Assembly: GCA_963819845.1 (NCBI GenBank)
Contig: CAWFXQ010000016.1
Location: 236,089-300,088 of the forward strand
DNA from: DATAGF01 sp963819845
GTDB taxonomy: Bacteria > Actinomycetota > Thermoleophilia > Miltoncostaeales > Miltoncostaeaceae
Direction: 5' to 3'
Length of the DNA stretch: 64,000 bases
Shown here: positions 14,918 to 24,477 of the stretch, piece by piece
How the letters are laid out: the number at the start of each line of letters is the position of its first letter
How positions within the stretch are numbered: position 1 is the stretch's first letter
Program-made: the position numbers and the translations under genes
Notes under the pieces: model-generated
Database searches by the model: none
What the model saw: the letters and a program-made list of their open reading frames with translations, nothing else
Told to the model about the DNA's origin: nothing

Positions 14918-15634
14918 CTAGCGGGCGAAGCTTCCCGAGGGCAGGTGGAGCCCGCACTCGGTCTTGCCACTGCCGGCCCAGCGGCCGGCGCGCCGGTCCT
15001 CGCCCTCCCGCACGGCGCGCGTGCAGGGTACACACCCGATCGAGGGGTACCCCTGCTCGTGGAGCGGGTTGTAGGGGACGTCGTGCGCATGGAGGTAGCC
15101 CAGCACGTCCTCGTCGCTCCAGTCGACGAGCGGCTGGATCTTCACCACGCCGCGGGTCTCGTCGAGGTTGACCTTGCGGGCGGTGAGGCGCCCGGGGCTC
15201 TGCACGCGGCGGATCCCGGTGATCCAGGCGTCCATGCCCTCGAGGGCCCGGCCCAGCGGCGCGACCTTGCGCAGCGCGCAGCAGCGGTCGGGGTCGCGGT
15301 TCCACAGCTCGGGGCCCTCGGTGCGCGCCTGCTCTGCGACGGTCTGCTCGGGGTCGATGCGCTCCACCGTGAGGTCGTAGCGCTCGATCAGCCGGTCGCG
15401 GGTCGCGTAGGTCTCGGGGAACAGCAGGCCCGTGTCGAGCTCCACGATCCGGACGTCGGCGCCGATGCGGTGGACCATGTCCACGAGCACCGACGACTGC
15501 ATCTGCCACGAGCAGGTGAGGACGATGCGGCCGGTGAAGCGCTCGGCCGCCCAGGCCAGCACCTCCTCGGCCGGGCGGTCCTCCATCTCGTTGACGAGGA
15601 TGCCAAGGTCCCGGTGGAAGGCGAGCGTGCTCAC
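14918..15634 (-). CDS. cysH: APS/PAPS reductase with 4Fe-4S cluster motifs
   Basis: 238 residues. The PP-loop-like TCSWQMQSSVLVDM replaces the usual SGG motif position. Cluster ligands are the CC pair at residues 118-119 (RCCALRKVAPL) and C-x2-C at 201/204 (GCVPCTR). The catalytic ECGLH cysteine is at 227. The CC/CxxC set marks the iron-sulfur type that classically reduces APS. The adjacent APS kinase suggests it may also use PAPS, as reported for Bacillus CysH. GTG at 15634 follows a TAGTGT box by 7 nt. Upstream in-frame residues lack conservation. A palindrome at 15658-15671 may regulate it. Confidence 0.92.
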   Translation of the reverse strand: MSTLAFHRDLGILVNEMEDRPAEEVLAWAAERFTGRIVLTCSWQMQSSVLVDMVHRIGADVRIVELDTGLLFPETYATRDRLIERYDLTVERIDPEQTVAEQARTEGPELWNRDPDRCCALRKVAPLGRALEGMDAWITGIRRVQSPGRLTARKVNLDETRGVVKIQPLVDWSDEDVLGYLHAHDVPYNPLHEQGYPSIGCVPCTRAVREGEDRRAGRWAGSGKTECGLHLPSGSFAR

Positions 15635-15657
15635 GGGCGCGACACTATCAAAGGAAT

Positions 15658-15671
15658 TCGGATCGATCCGA
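15658..15671. promoter_or_regulatory. 14-bp perfect palindrome upstream of cysH (candidate operator)
   Basis: TCGGATCGATCCGA is a perfect dyad in the divergent gap between cysH (minus) and yciH (plus). The putative cysH -10 box TAGTGT is at 15642-15647, so the dyad covers the expected -35 position. A sulfur-responsive regulator is plausible; the identity is unknown. Confidence 0.45.
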
Positions 15672-15699
15672 TAAGAGGCCGAGATACTCCGGAAATCAG

Positions 15700-16032
15700 G
15701 TGACAATCGACGATAACAGCCGCCGCGTCTACTCCACGGAGGGGGGACGCGCGCCCCGGCCCCGCGGTGGCCAGGCAGCCGCCCCCACCGGTCCTCCCGG
15801 CGACGGGGTCGTGCGCGTGAGCCGCACCTCGTCGGGGCGGCGGGGCAAGACCGTGACGCTCGTCACGGGCCTCCCTCCCGCGGACCTGCGTCCGGTGGCG
15901 GCCGAGCTGAAGCGCCTCTGCGGCTCCGGCGGCGCGGTGAAGGGCGGGACGGTGGAGATCCAGGGCGACCACCGAGCGCGCGTCATCGAGCGCCTCTCGG
16001 ATCGCTACCGGGTCAAGGCCGCCGGGGGCTGA
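15700..16032 (+). CDS. Bacterial SUI1/eIF1-like protein (YciH)
   Basis: 110 residues. The C-terminal half is the SUI1 fold: VRVSRTSSGRRGKTVTLVTG, then LRPVAAELKRLCGSGGAVKG and GTVEIQGDHRARVIERLSDR. This matches YciH, which can act in translation-initiation fidelity. The N-terminal 40 residues are disordered (Pro/Gly/Arg). GTG at 15700 is the first start. It is divergent from cysH and convergent with the ppx-like gene 9 bp downstream. Confidence 0.88.
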   Translation: MTIDDNSRRVYSTEGGRAPRPRGGQAAAPTGPPGDGVVRVSRTSSGRRGKTVTLVTGLPPADLRPVAAELKRLCGSGGAVKGGTVEIQGDHRARVIERLSDRYRVKAAGG

Positions 16033-16041
16033 CCCCGAGCG

Positions 16042-17586
16042 CTAGGGGTCGACCGCGAGCTCCAGGCGGCGGCCGAAGGCGCGCTCGAAGGCCGGCGCCT
16101 CGAGGGCGGCCGACCACAGCGCGACGGCGGGGTCGCCCTCGGCCCGCACCGCCAGGCGCAGTGTGCCGTCGGGGGCCTCGAGCCGCACCTCGCGGATGCC
16201 GCCGGCCCGGCCGCGCTCGAGCTGCTCGGCCACCCGCAGGCACGCCCCGAGGCGCATGAGCCGGTCGCCGTCGTCGGCGTCGAGCACCCCCTCGAGCGGC
16301 GAGGGGCTCGGCAAGGCCTTTCGGTGCGCCCGCACCAGCAGCGCGACCAGGGCCAGCTCGCGGTGCCGGAACCCCGGCAGGCCCGCGTTCAGCACCAGGT
16401 AGTAGCCGTGCTTGTGGTGGTCGTTGTAGTTGACCATCACGCCGGCGTCGTGCAGCATCCCGGCCGCCCAGAGGAGCTCCCGCTCGGGGTGCTCCAGGGC
16501 GTGCAGCCCGAGCCGCGCCAGCTCGTCGTAGACGCCCAGTGCGAGGTCGGTGACCCGTTCGGCGTGGGGCCGCTCGCAGCGGTAGATGTCCACCAGGTTC
16601 AGCACGCTCTGGCGGCGGACGTCGCCGATCAGGGGCGGGTCGGCCGGCGCCAGGAAGCGCTCGTAGAAGATCCCCTCGCGGAGCCCCTGGGAGCAGATCT
16701 CGACCTGCTCGACGCCCACCCGCTCGAGCGCCGTCGCGATCACCACGGCGCCGGCCAGGGTGATGTCGGCGCGGTCCTGCTTGAGGCCGGGCAGCCGGCC
16801 CCGGTCGCGCGCGGGCAGCTCTGCCATCGCACCGATCAGCCCCTCCAGGCCCTCGCGGGTCAGGAGGTAGCCGTGGATCTCGTCGAGCGGGTAGCGCTCG
16901 TGCCGCTGGTGCATCGCGGCGAGCGTGCGGATGGTCCCGCCGATCCCCACCATCCGGCCGCCGGAGCGCTCCAGCCAGGAGACGCCGTCCAGCTCGCGGG
17001 CCACGTGCTTGCGCAGGTCCTTCAGCTCGGCGCGGGACGCGCGCTGGCGCGGCAGGAACCGCTCGGTCATCCGCACGGCGCCCAGCGGCCGGGAGAGCGT
17101 GCGGCCGAGCTTGCGCCCGACGACCTGGGAGACCTGGATGCTGCCTCCGCCGAGGTCGAGGACGTGGCCGTCGCCGAGCGTCGTGCTGTTGACGACGCCG
17201 AGGTAGCCGTACCAGGCCTCCTCCTCGGCCGAGAGGGTCCGCACCGGGAGCGCCCCGCCGGCCGAGAGGGCGGCGAGGGCCTCGCCGGCGTTGGCCGCGT
17301 CGCGCACCGCGCTGGTCGTCACCGGCGCGACGTCGTCGATCCCGGCCGCCTCGCAGAACGCGCCGTAGAGCCGGGCGGTGTGGGCCGCCCGCTCGATCGC
17401 GGCCGCGCTGAGGCCCTCGGGGCCCGCGCCGGCCGACAGGCGCACCACGTCGCGGATCTCGTCCACCAGCTGGAACGACCCGCCCGGCCGGTACCTGAAC
17501 ACGACCAGCCGGAAGGTGTTCGAGCCCATGTCGATGACCGCCAGCCGGCGCTCGGGCGCCGGGGGCGGCGCTAACCTAGTGCCCAT
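16042..17586 (-). CDS. Ppx/GppA family phosphatase with C-terminal HD domain
   Basis: 514 residues. The actin-like ATPase core is visible: AVIDMGSNTFRLVVF, TTSAVRDAANAGEAL, LSAEEEAWYGYLG, HVLDLGGGSIQ and VGIGGTIRTLA. A C-terminal HD module follows (LLWAAGMLHDAGVMVNYNDH). Such proteins hydrolyse polyphosphate or pppGpp. The ATG at 17586 overlaps, on the opposite strand, the ATG of the HD gene at 17585. Next door is a (p)ppGpp-hydrolase-like protein, so a stringent-response role is favoured by context. Confidence 0.9.
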   Translation of the reverse strand: MGTRLAPPPAPERRLAVIDMGSNTFRLVVFRYRPGGSFQLVDEIRDVVRLSAGAGPEGLSAAAIERAAHTARLYGAFCEAAGIDDVAPVTTSAVRDAANAGEALAALSAGGALPVRTLSAEEEAWYGYLGVVNSTTLGDGHVLDLGGGSIQVSQVVGRKLGRTLSRPLGAVRMTERFLPRQRASRAELKDLRKHVARELDGVSWLERSGGRMVGIGGTIRTLAAMHQRHERYPLDEIHGYLLTREGLEGLIGAMAELPARDRGRLPGLKQDRADITLAGAVVIATALERVGVEQVEICSQGLREGIFYERFLAPADPPLIGDVRRQSVLNLVDIYRCERPHAERVTDLALGVYDELARLGLHALEHPERELLWAAGMLHDAGVMVNYNDHHKHGYYLVLNAGLPGFRHRELALVALLVRAHRKALPSPSPLEGVLDADDGDRLMRLGACLRVAEQLERGRAGGIREVRLEAPDGTLRLAVRAEGDPAVALWSAALEAPAFERAFGRRLELAVDP

Positions 17587-18292
17587 GACGTCGACGCCGC
17601 TCCGCCCGCCATCCCCGCACGGGGTGGGCGCCGCGGCGCACCCGTCCGCCGAGCCGCTGGCGTGGCCGGGCGTCTTCGACGCGCCCGACACCGTGGATCG
17701 CGTCTGGACGGACTTCGTGGCCGCGCGGCCCGAGCCGGCCGACCGGACCGCGCTGCGCCGGGCCCTCGCCTTCGCCCGCGCCCGCCACGCCGGGCAGTTC
17801 CGGCGCGGCAGCGAGACGCCCTTCTGGGTGCACCTCGTGCGGGTGGCGATGGAGCTCTCGCAGTGGGGCGTGCGGCGCCCCGAGGTCCTGCAGGCGGCGC
17901 TCCTGCACGACACCGTCGAGGACACGGTCACGACGCTCGACGAGATCCGGGTCGGCTTCGGCGAGGAGGTCGCCGACCTCGTCGACTGGATGACGGCGCC
18001 CGACCGCGACGAGGACCTGCGCGAGTACTACCAGCGGCTCCAGGCGAGCGCCCCCTTCGACGTCCAGCTCCTGAAGCTGGCCGACCGGGTCGACAACCTG
18101 CGCAGCATCCAGGCCCTGGTCATGCGGACCGACGACCGCTACCGCCGGTGGGCGGGCCACTACCTGCGCCGCACCGTCTGGCAGGTGCTTCCGCTGGCCG
18201 CCGGGGCGCCCTCCGTGGCGCGCGTGGCCCTGGTCACGGCGATGGCCGACCTCGCCCCGCTGGTCGACGAGGGCGGCTTCACCGACCCCTAA
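17585..18292 (+). CDS. HD-domain (p)ppGpp hydrolase-like protein
   Basis: 235 residues. It carries the RelA/SpoT hydrolase signature: ALAFARARHAGQFRRGSETP, FWVHLVRVAMEL, AALLHDTVEDTVTTLDEI, FGEEVADLVDWMT and LKLADRVDNLRSI. No synthetase, TGS or ACT domain is present, so it resembles a small alarmone hydrolase. ATG 17585 follows a TAACCT box (17572-17577) by 7 nt. That box lies inside the divergent ppx-like gene. The substrate is inferred from motifs only. Confidence 0.85.
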   Translation: MTSTPLRPPSPHGVGAAAHPSAEPLAWPGVFDAPDTVDRVWTDFVAARPEPADRTALRRALAFARARHAGQFRRGSETPFWVHLVRVAMELSQWGVRRPEVLQAALLHDTVEDTVTTLDEIRVGFGEEVADLVDWMTAPDRDEDLREYYQRLQASAPFDVQLLKLADRVDNLRSIQALVMRTDDRYRRWAGHYLRRTVWQVLPLAAGAPSVARVALVTAMADLAPLVDEGGFTDP

Positions 18293-18368
18293 CGTCCGCG
18301 CAACCCCCCGGATACGAACGGTGGATTGGATGCACGCCACATCACCCCCCACCGCACCGGGAGACGAC

Positions 18369-18524
18369 ATGGGCATCACCGACGACCGCATCGACACCGC
18401 TCGAATCGAGGCCCTGCTCTCGCGCCTGGAGCCCGACTCCGGCGGAGGCTGCACCGTCGCCGGGTGCATGCACCTCCACGAGGGCACGGCGGCCCGGGGC
18501 GACCTCCCCGCGCTCGCCGCGTAG
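18369..18524 (+). CDS. Small protein of unknown function, 51 residues
   Basis: ATG 18369 follows GGGAGACGAC, giving MGITDDRIDTARIEALLSRL, then EPDSGGGCTVAGCMHLHEG and a short end DLPALAA. The cluster C-x5-C-x1-H-x1-H could bind a metal. I know no family for it. It lies between the HD protein and a convergent universal stress protein. It could be read through from the HD gene 76 bp upstream. Confidence 0.5.
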   Translation: MGITDDRIDTARIEALLSRLEPDSGGGCTVAGCMHLHEGTAARGDLPALAA

Positions 18525-18542
18525 GGCCCCCGCGGGGCCGCA

Positions 18543-18992
18543 TCACGTTTCAGAGTCGCCCTGCTCGGGAGGCACCAAGAAGACCGAGCAGGGCGCGTGG
18601 TGCGCCAGGTACCCCGCGAAGCTGCCCAGCAGCGCCCGCTCCACCACGGCGCGGTGGCTGGCGACCACCATCACGTCGACGCCGGCGTCGCGCGCCCACT
18701 CGACGGCCGTGTTCGCCGGGTGCCCCTCGAGCAGCAGCCCCTCGGCCTCGACCGAGCGCGCCTCCTCGTCCAGCCACATCTCGGCGGCCTCGCGCTCGAG
18801 CACGGTGTCGTGCACGGGCGCGCCGCCCAGGCCCGCCGCCAGGGACACCAGGAAGGCCGGCGGGGCGACGACGTGGACCACCGTGAGCTTCGCGCCGGTG
18901 GCGTCGCGCAGGGCCGCCGCGTGGGCCATGGCGCGGGATGCCGCCTCGGAGTCGTCGATGAAGCAGGCGATGTGGTGGTAGGCGACGCTCAT
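18543..18992 (-). CDS. Universal stress protein (UspA family)
   Basis: 149 residues in a single Usp domain. It starts HHIACFIDDSEAASRAMAHA. The middle is TGAKLTVVHVVAPP, and the end has GVDVMVVASHRAVVERALLG followed by SFAGYLAHHAPCSVFLVPPE. The nucleotide-binding pattern G-2x-G-9x-G(S/T) is only partly kept (SHRAVVERALLGSFAGYL), so ATP binding is uncertain. Its ATG overlaps the stop of rnd (ATGA at 18989-18992), so the two are translationally coupled. Confidence 0.88.
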   Translation of the reverse strand: MSVAYHHIACFIDDSEAASRAMAHAAALRDATGAKLTVVHVVAPPAFLVSLAAGLGGAPVHDTVLEREAAEMWLDEEARSVEAEGLLLEGHPANTAVEWARDAGVDVMVVASHRAVVERALLGSFAGYLAHHAPCSVFLVPPEQGDSET

Positions 18993-20221
18993 GGGGGGCC
19001 GGGCTCCTCCCGAAGTTCGGCCGGGACTCTAGCGGCGTCGCCGGCGTCGTTTCGCGGCAGCTCGGCCAGGTAGGGAGGCCGGCCGGTCGCCGCCAGCGCC
19101 AGCCGGCCCTCGGCGAGATCGATCAGGGCCTCGCCCGCGATCTCGCGGCGCCAGCCGGTCGCCAGCGGCTGGCCGTCGACGTCGCCGCGGATGGCCGCGG
19201 CCAGGAAGGCGAGGATGTCGTCGCGGGTCGCCAGCAGGCTGGGGGCGAGGTTGACCGCCGCCGCCCGCGCGCCGACCAGCACGGCGCCCATCGGGCCCAG
19301 CACCTCCAGCCGCTGCTGGAGCTCGGGCGACGGGTGCGCGCCCACGGCGATCGGCTCGGCGGCCTCGCCGGCACGCAGCGCGGCCAGCAGCCCGTCGGAC
19401 GTCGCCCCGCGGACGCGGTCGGGCAGGCCCCGCTCGGACTCCAGCGCCCGGCGGTCGGCGGGCCGTCGCCGGGCGATCTCCACCAGCGTGCGGTCGGGGA
19501 CGACCCACGAGGCCGGCTTGTCGCGCCGCCGGGCCTCCTCCTCGCGCCAGGCCGCGAGGGCCGCGAGCACCGCGCGGTCGCGCGCCGTGAGGCGCCCCTG
19601 GCCCTTCACGCGCCGCCACGCCGTCTGCGGGTCGGGCACCAGGCGGGCGTCCGGGCCGTAGCGGCGCTCGTGCTCCTCCGCCACCCAGTCGGCGCGCCCG
19701 AGGGCCTCCGCCCGCCGGGCCAGCTCGTCGTGCAGCGCGAGCAGGTGCAGGACGTCGCCGGCGGCGTAGTCGAGCTGCGCGGCCGAGAGCGGGCGGCGGC
19801 TCCAGTCGGTGTACCGCTCGCCCTTGTCGAGGCGGACGCCGAGGACTCGGTCGAGCAGCGCGGCCAGGCCCTGCCCGGCGCCCAGCCCCACGAAGCCGGC
19901 GGTGATCTGAGCGTCGCGCAGCCGCGCCGGCCGGACGCCGTACGCCATCCCCAGCAGCGTGAGGTCGGCGGAGGGCGCGTGCATCACCACCTCGACCTCG
20001 GGATCGGCCACGAGCTCGGCCAGCGGCTGGAGGGGGGCGCCCTCGATCGGGTCGGCCAGGTGGACCCCCCGGGGGGTCGCCACCTGCGCGAGGCACGCCA
20101 CCGGGGCGTAGGTGCGCTCCCACATGAACTCGAGGTCGATCGCCGCGCGGCCCTCGGCGCGGGCCTCGTCCACGACGGCGGCGACTCCCGCGGCGTCGCG
20201 GATCGGGTTCGGCGCGTCCAT
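18989..20221 (-). CDS. rnd: Ribonuclease D
   Basis: 410 residues. DEDD exonuclease motifs: AAIDLEFMWERTYAPVACLA supplies the first D-x-E, VVMHAPSADLTLL the second site, and SAAQLDYAAGDVLHLLALHD the Y-x3-D box. An HRDC region with LTARDRAVLAALAAWREEEA follows. It trims 3' ends of tRNAs and other structured RNAs. ATG 20221 is preceded, on the minus strand, by TAGGGT (20230-20235) at 8 nt. This box overlaps the -10 of the divergent ABC-F gene. Confidence 0.9.
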   Translation of the reverse strand: MDAPNPIRDAAGVAAVVDEARAEGRAAIDLEFMWERTYAPVACLAQVATPRGVHLADPIEGAPLQPLAELVADPEVEVVMHAPSADLTLLGMAYGVRPARLRDAQITAGFVGLGAGQGLAALLDRVLGVRLDKGERYTDWSRRPLSAAQLDYAAGDVLHLLALHDELARRAEALGRADWVAEEHERRYGPDARLVPDPQTAWRRVKGQGRLTARDRAVLAALAAWREEEARRRDKPASWVVPDRTLVEIARRRPADRRALESERGLPDRVRGATSDGLLAALRAGEAAEPIAVGAHPSPELQQRLEVLGPMGAVLVGARAAAVNLAPSLLATRDDILAFLAAAIRGDVDGQPLATGWRREIAGEALIDLAEGRLALAATGRPPYLAELPRNDAGDAARVPAELREEPGPP

Positions 20222-20228
20222 CCGCCGC

Positions 20229-20235
20229 TACCCTA
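20229..20235. promoter_or_regulatory. Shared divergent -10 region of rnd and the ABC-F gene
   Basis: The 7 bases TACCCTA read as TACCCT towards the ABC-F GTG (8 nt away) and as TAGGGT towards the rnd ATG (8 nt away). With only 21 bp between the two start codons, both transcripts would be leaderless or nearly so. Confidence 0.45.
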
Positions 20236-20242
20236 GCCGGTC

Positions 20243-22107
<1,865 letters not shown>

Positions 22108-22129
22108 GGCTCAGGGCGATGCGCAGGCG

Positions 22130-22177
22130 CTTCATGGCGGACAGCCTCGCTCATGAGCCGGGCTGCCCGCCATGAAG
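22130..22177. terminator. Bidirectional hairpin between convergent genes
   Basis: CTTCATGGCGG (22130-22140) and CCGCCATGAAG (22167-22177) form 11 perfect pairs. Inside, CAGCC pairs with GGCTG after one mismatch. It lies between the convergent ABC-F gene and the importer operon. No U tract is evident, as is common in high-GC actinobacteria. Confidence 0.65.
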
Positions 22178-22186
22178 GCCGGGGGG

Positions 22187-23149
22187 TCAGCTCTCGACGA
22201 CCCCCGCCTCGGCCAGGAACTCGGATGCCACGGCGTCCGGGTCCTCCTGGTCGAACTCGACCCGCGCGATCAGCGGGATGATCGCCTCCTGCGTGAGGGC
22301 CGCGTTCACCGTGTCGAGCGCCTCCGTGAAGGCCGTGCGCTGGTCCTCGGTGAGGCCGTCGTAGAAGGCCTTGTTGACCACCGGGAAGGTCTGGTACGAC
22401 AGCCCGGCCGAGTAGGTGCCCTTGTCGTCCTCGATCAGGACGAGGTCGAGCTGGCCGAGCTTCGGGTCGGTGCCGAACGCGTAGACGCAGTTCGCCTGGC
22501 CGTCCTCGATCGGCTTGTACCGCAGGCTGATGTTGACGGTCTTGGTCTCCTTCGGGTCGAAGCCGTACTCGCGCTTCAGGAGGGGCAGGCCGTCGGGCCG
22601 CGTGAGGTGCTCGGCGTTGGCCGAGTAGACGATGTTCTCCGACGCGGCGCCGAGGTCGGACAGCGTCGTGATGCCGAACTCATCGACCGCCTCCTGGGTG
22701 CAGGCCACCGCGTTGCCGTTGTTGAACGGCGCGGGCGTCAGCGCGGTGAGTCCGCGCGCCTCGTAGGCCGTCCTGACCTCCTCGAACTGCGCCTCGCGCG
22801 AGTCGGGCGCGGCGGCCGCATCGAGGCCGAGGACGGTCTGGTACGAGGTGCCGACGTACTCGGGGTAGACGTCGATCTCCCCGTCGCGGATCGCCTTGTC
22901 GGCGATCTCGGTGCTGGCGAGGCTGGTCACGTCGGTGTCGAAGCCCTGGGCGGCGAGCGCCTGGGCGTATGCCTGCGCCACGATGAAGCTCTCGGCGAAG
23001 CCCTTGTCGGCGATCCGGACGGCGACGCCGTCGCCCGCCCCGCTCGAGCCCGAGTCATCATCGTCGCCGCACGCGGCGGCGGCCAGCAGCAGGGCGGCGA
23101 GCAGCGCGGCGAGCAGAACCGCCGGGAGCCGTCGGAGCCGTGGTGTCAC
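22187..23149 (-). CDS. Osmoprotectant ABC transporter substrate-binding lipoprotein
   Basis: 320 residues. A lipoprotein signal peptide with the lipobox LLAAAAC is followed by a GDDDDSGSSG spacer. The OpuAC/OsmF-type binding domain has VRIADKGFAESFIVAQAYAQ, IDVYPEYVGTSYQTVLG, LGAASENIVYSANAE and a C-terminal FTEALDTVNAALT. It binds quaternary amines such as glycine betaine or choline at the cell surface. It is the last gene of a four-gene operon, 10 bp behind the second permease. Confidence 0.92.
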   Translation of the reverse strand: MTPRLRRLPAVLLAALLAALLLAAAACGDDDDSGSSGAGDGVAVRIADKGFAESFIVAQAYAQALAAQGFDTDVTSLASTEIADKAIRDGEIDVYPEYVGTSYQTVLGLDAAAAPDSREAQFEEVRTAYEARGLTALTPAPFNNGNAVACTQEAVDEFGITTLSDLGAASENIVYSANAEHLTRPDGLPLLKREYGFDPKETKTVNISLRYKPIEDGQANCVYAFGTDPKLGQLDLVLIEDDKGTYSAGLSYQTFPVVNKAFYDGLTEDQRTAFTEALDTVNAALTQEAIIPLIARVEFDQEDPDAVASEFLAEAGVVES

Positions 23150-23158
23150 ATCGTCCTC

Positions 23159-23815
23159 CTATCCGGTGATCGGCCTGCGGCTGATCCGCAGGCCCCGAGG
23201 TGTCACGAGCCGCTCCGCGCCGCCGAACACCAGCTCGGAGAGGGCGGCGAGGATCGTGATGGGGATGGCGCCGGCCAGGATCACGTCGTCCTGGTTGTTC
23301 GCCAGGCCGCTCGCGACGATGACGCCGAGGCCGCCGGCCCCGACGAGCCCGGCGAGGGCCGCGGTCGCGATGATCTGCACCGACGAGGTGCGGATGCCGG
23401 CGAAGACCAGGGGCATCGCGATGGGCAGCTCGACGCGCCCGAGGACCTGGAGGGGGCGGAAGCCCATGCCGCGGCTGGCCTCCACCGCGCCCTGGTCCAC
23501 CTCCTTCACGCCCGTGAAGGTGTTGATGAGGATGGGCGGGATCCCCAGCAGGAACAGGCCGAAGACGGCCGGCCAGAAGCCGATCGACGTCAGGGCGAGG
23601 ATCAGGGCGATCAGCGCGAAGGTGGGGACCGTCCGCCCGAGGTTCCCGATCGAGACGACCAGGAACGCGGTGCCGCGCCCGACCTTGGCGCAGATGATGC
23701 CCAGGACCAGACCGACGACCGTCGCGAGGCCCAGCGCGGTCAGCGAGAGCTTGATCGTGACCCAGGTCTGCTCCCAGCCGTCGTTCTCCTGGAAGGCGTC
23801 CCAGATGTCGCCCAT
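23159..23815 (-). CDS. Osmoprotectant ABC transporter permease
   Basis: 218 residues, about six membrane helices. It has the BPD-transporter EAA loop EASRGMGFRPLQVLGRVELP and preceding LLGIPPILINTFTGVKEVDQ, as in OpuCB/OpuCD and YehW/YehY. ATG 23815 overlaps the previous stop as TGATG; an upstream in-frame GTG would lie within the preceding gene. It pairs with the next permease to form the channel. Confidence 0.9.
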   Translation of the reverse strand: MGDIWDAFQENDGWEQTWVTIKLSLTALGLATVVGLVLGIICAKVGRGTAFLVVSIGNLGRTVPTFALIALILALTSIGFWPAVFGLFLLGIPPILINTFTGVKEVDQGAVEASRGMGFRPLQVLGRVELPIAMPLVFAGIRTSSVQIIATAALAGLVGAGGLGVIVASGLANNQDDVILAGAIPITILAALSELVFGGAERLVTPRGLRISRRPITG

Positions 23816-24477
23816 CAGCCGGTCGCCGCCCGCGCGCGCTGCCACGGCGTGAGCAGCCGCTCGAGGCCGATCAGCGCCAGGTCGATGACGATCGCCATCA
23901 CGGTGGCGATCAGGGCGCCGATGAAGATGGGCGTCACGAACAGGCCGCGCTGGATGCCGTCGTTGACGATCAGGACGCCGAGCCCGCCGGCGCCGATGTA
24001 GACGGCGATCGTCGCGATGCCCACGGTGCTGACCGCCGCCAGCCGGATGCCGGCGAAGATGGCGGGGAGCGCCAGGGGCAGCTCCACCCGCGTCAGCGTC
24101 TGGCGGCGCGTCAGGCCCATCCCGCGCGCCGCCTCCTGCACCGGCGCCGACACCCCTTGGAGGCCGACGACGGTGTTGCGGATGATGAGCTGCAGGCAGT
24201 AGACGGCCAGGGCGATGACCGCCGGCTCGAAGCCGATGCCGACGAACGACAGCAGGAAGGCGAACATCGCCAGGCTCGGGATGGTGTAGAGCGCCCCCGA
24301 GATCGTGTTGACGGCGATGAAGGGGATGCGCCGGCGGCGGACGAGGATCGCGATCGGGATCGAGACGGCGATGGCCACCCCCATGGCGGCGCCGACGAGC
24401 TGCAGGTGCTCGACCGACGCCTGCTGGATGTCGTCGAGGTTGTCCTCGACCCAGCTCCAGCGCACCAGCTCAGCCAT
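23815..24477 (-). CDS. Osmoprotectant ABC transporter permease
   Basis: 220 residues with about six helices. The EAA motif is EAARGMGLTRRQTLTRVELP, and GGALYTIPSLAMF-like (NTISGALYTIPSLAMFAFLL) is characteristic of the glycine-betaine permease family. It is homologous to the neighbouring permease. It overlaps the ATPase gene at its start (24470-24477) and the next permease at its stop by one base, so translation is coupled. Confidence 0.9.
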   Translation of the reverse strand: MAELVRWSWVEDNLDDIQQASVEHLQLVGAAMGVAIAVSIPIAILVRRRRIPFIAVNTISGALYTIPSLAMFAFLLSFVGIGFEPAVIALAVYCLQLIIRNTVVGLQGVSAPVQEAARGMGLTRRQTLTRVELPLALPAIFAGIRLAAVSTVGIATIAVYIGAGGLGVLIVNDGIQRGLFVTPIFIGALIATVMAIVIDLALIGLERLLTPWQRARAATG

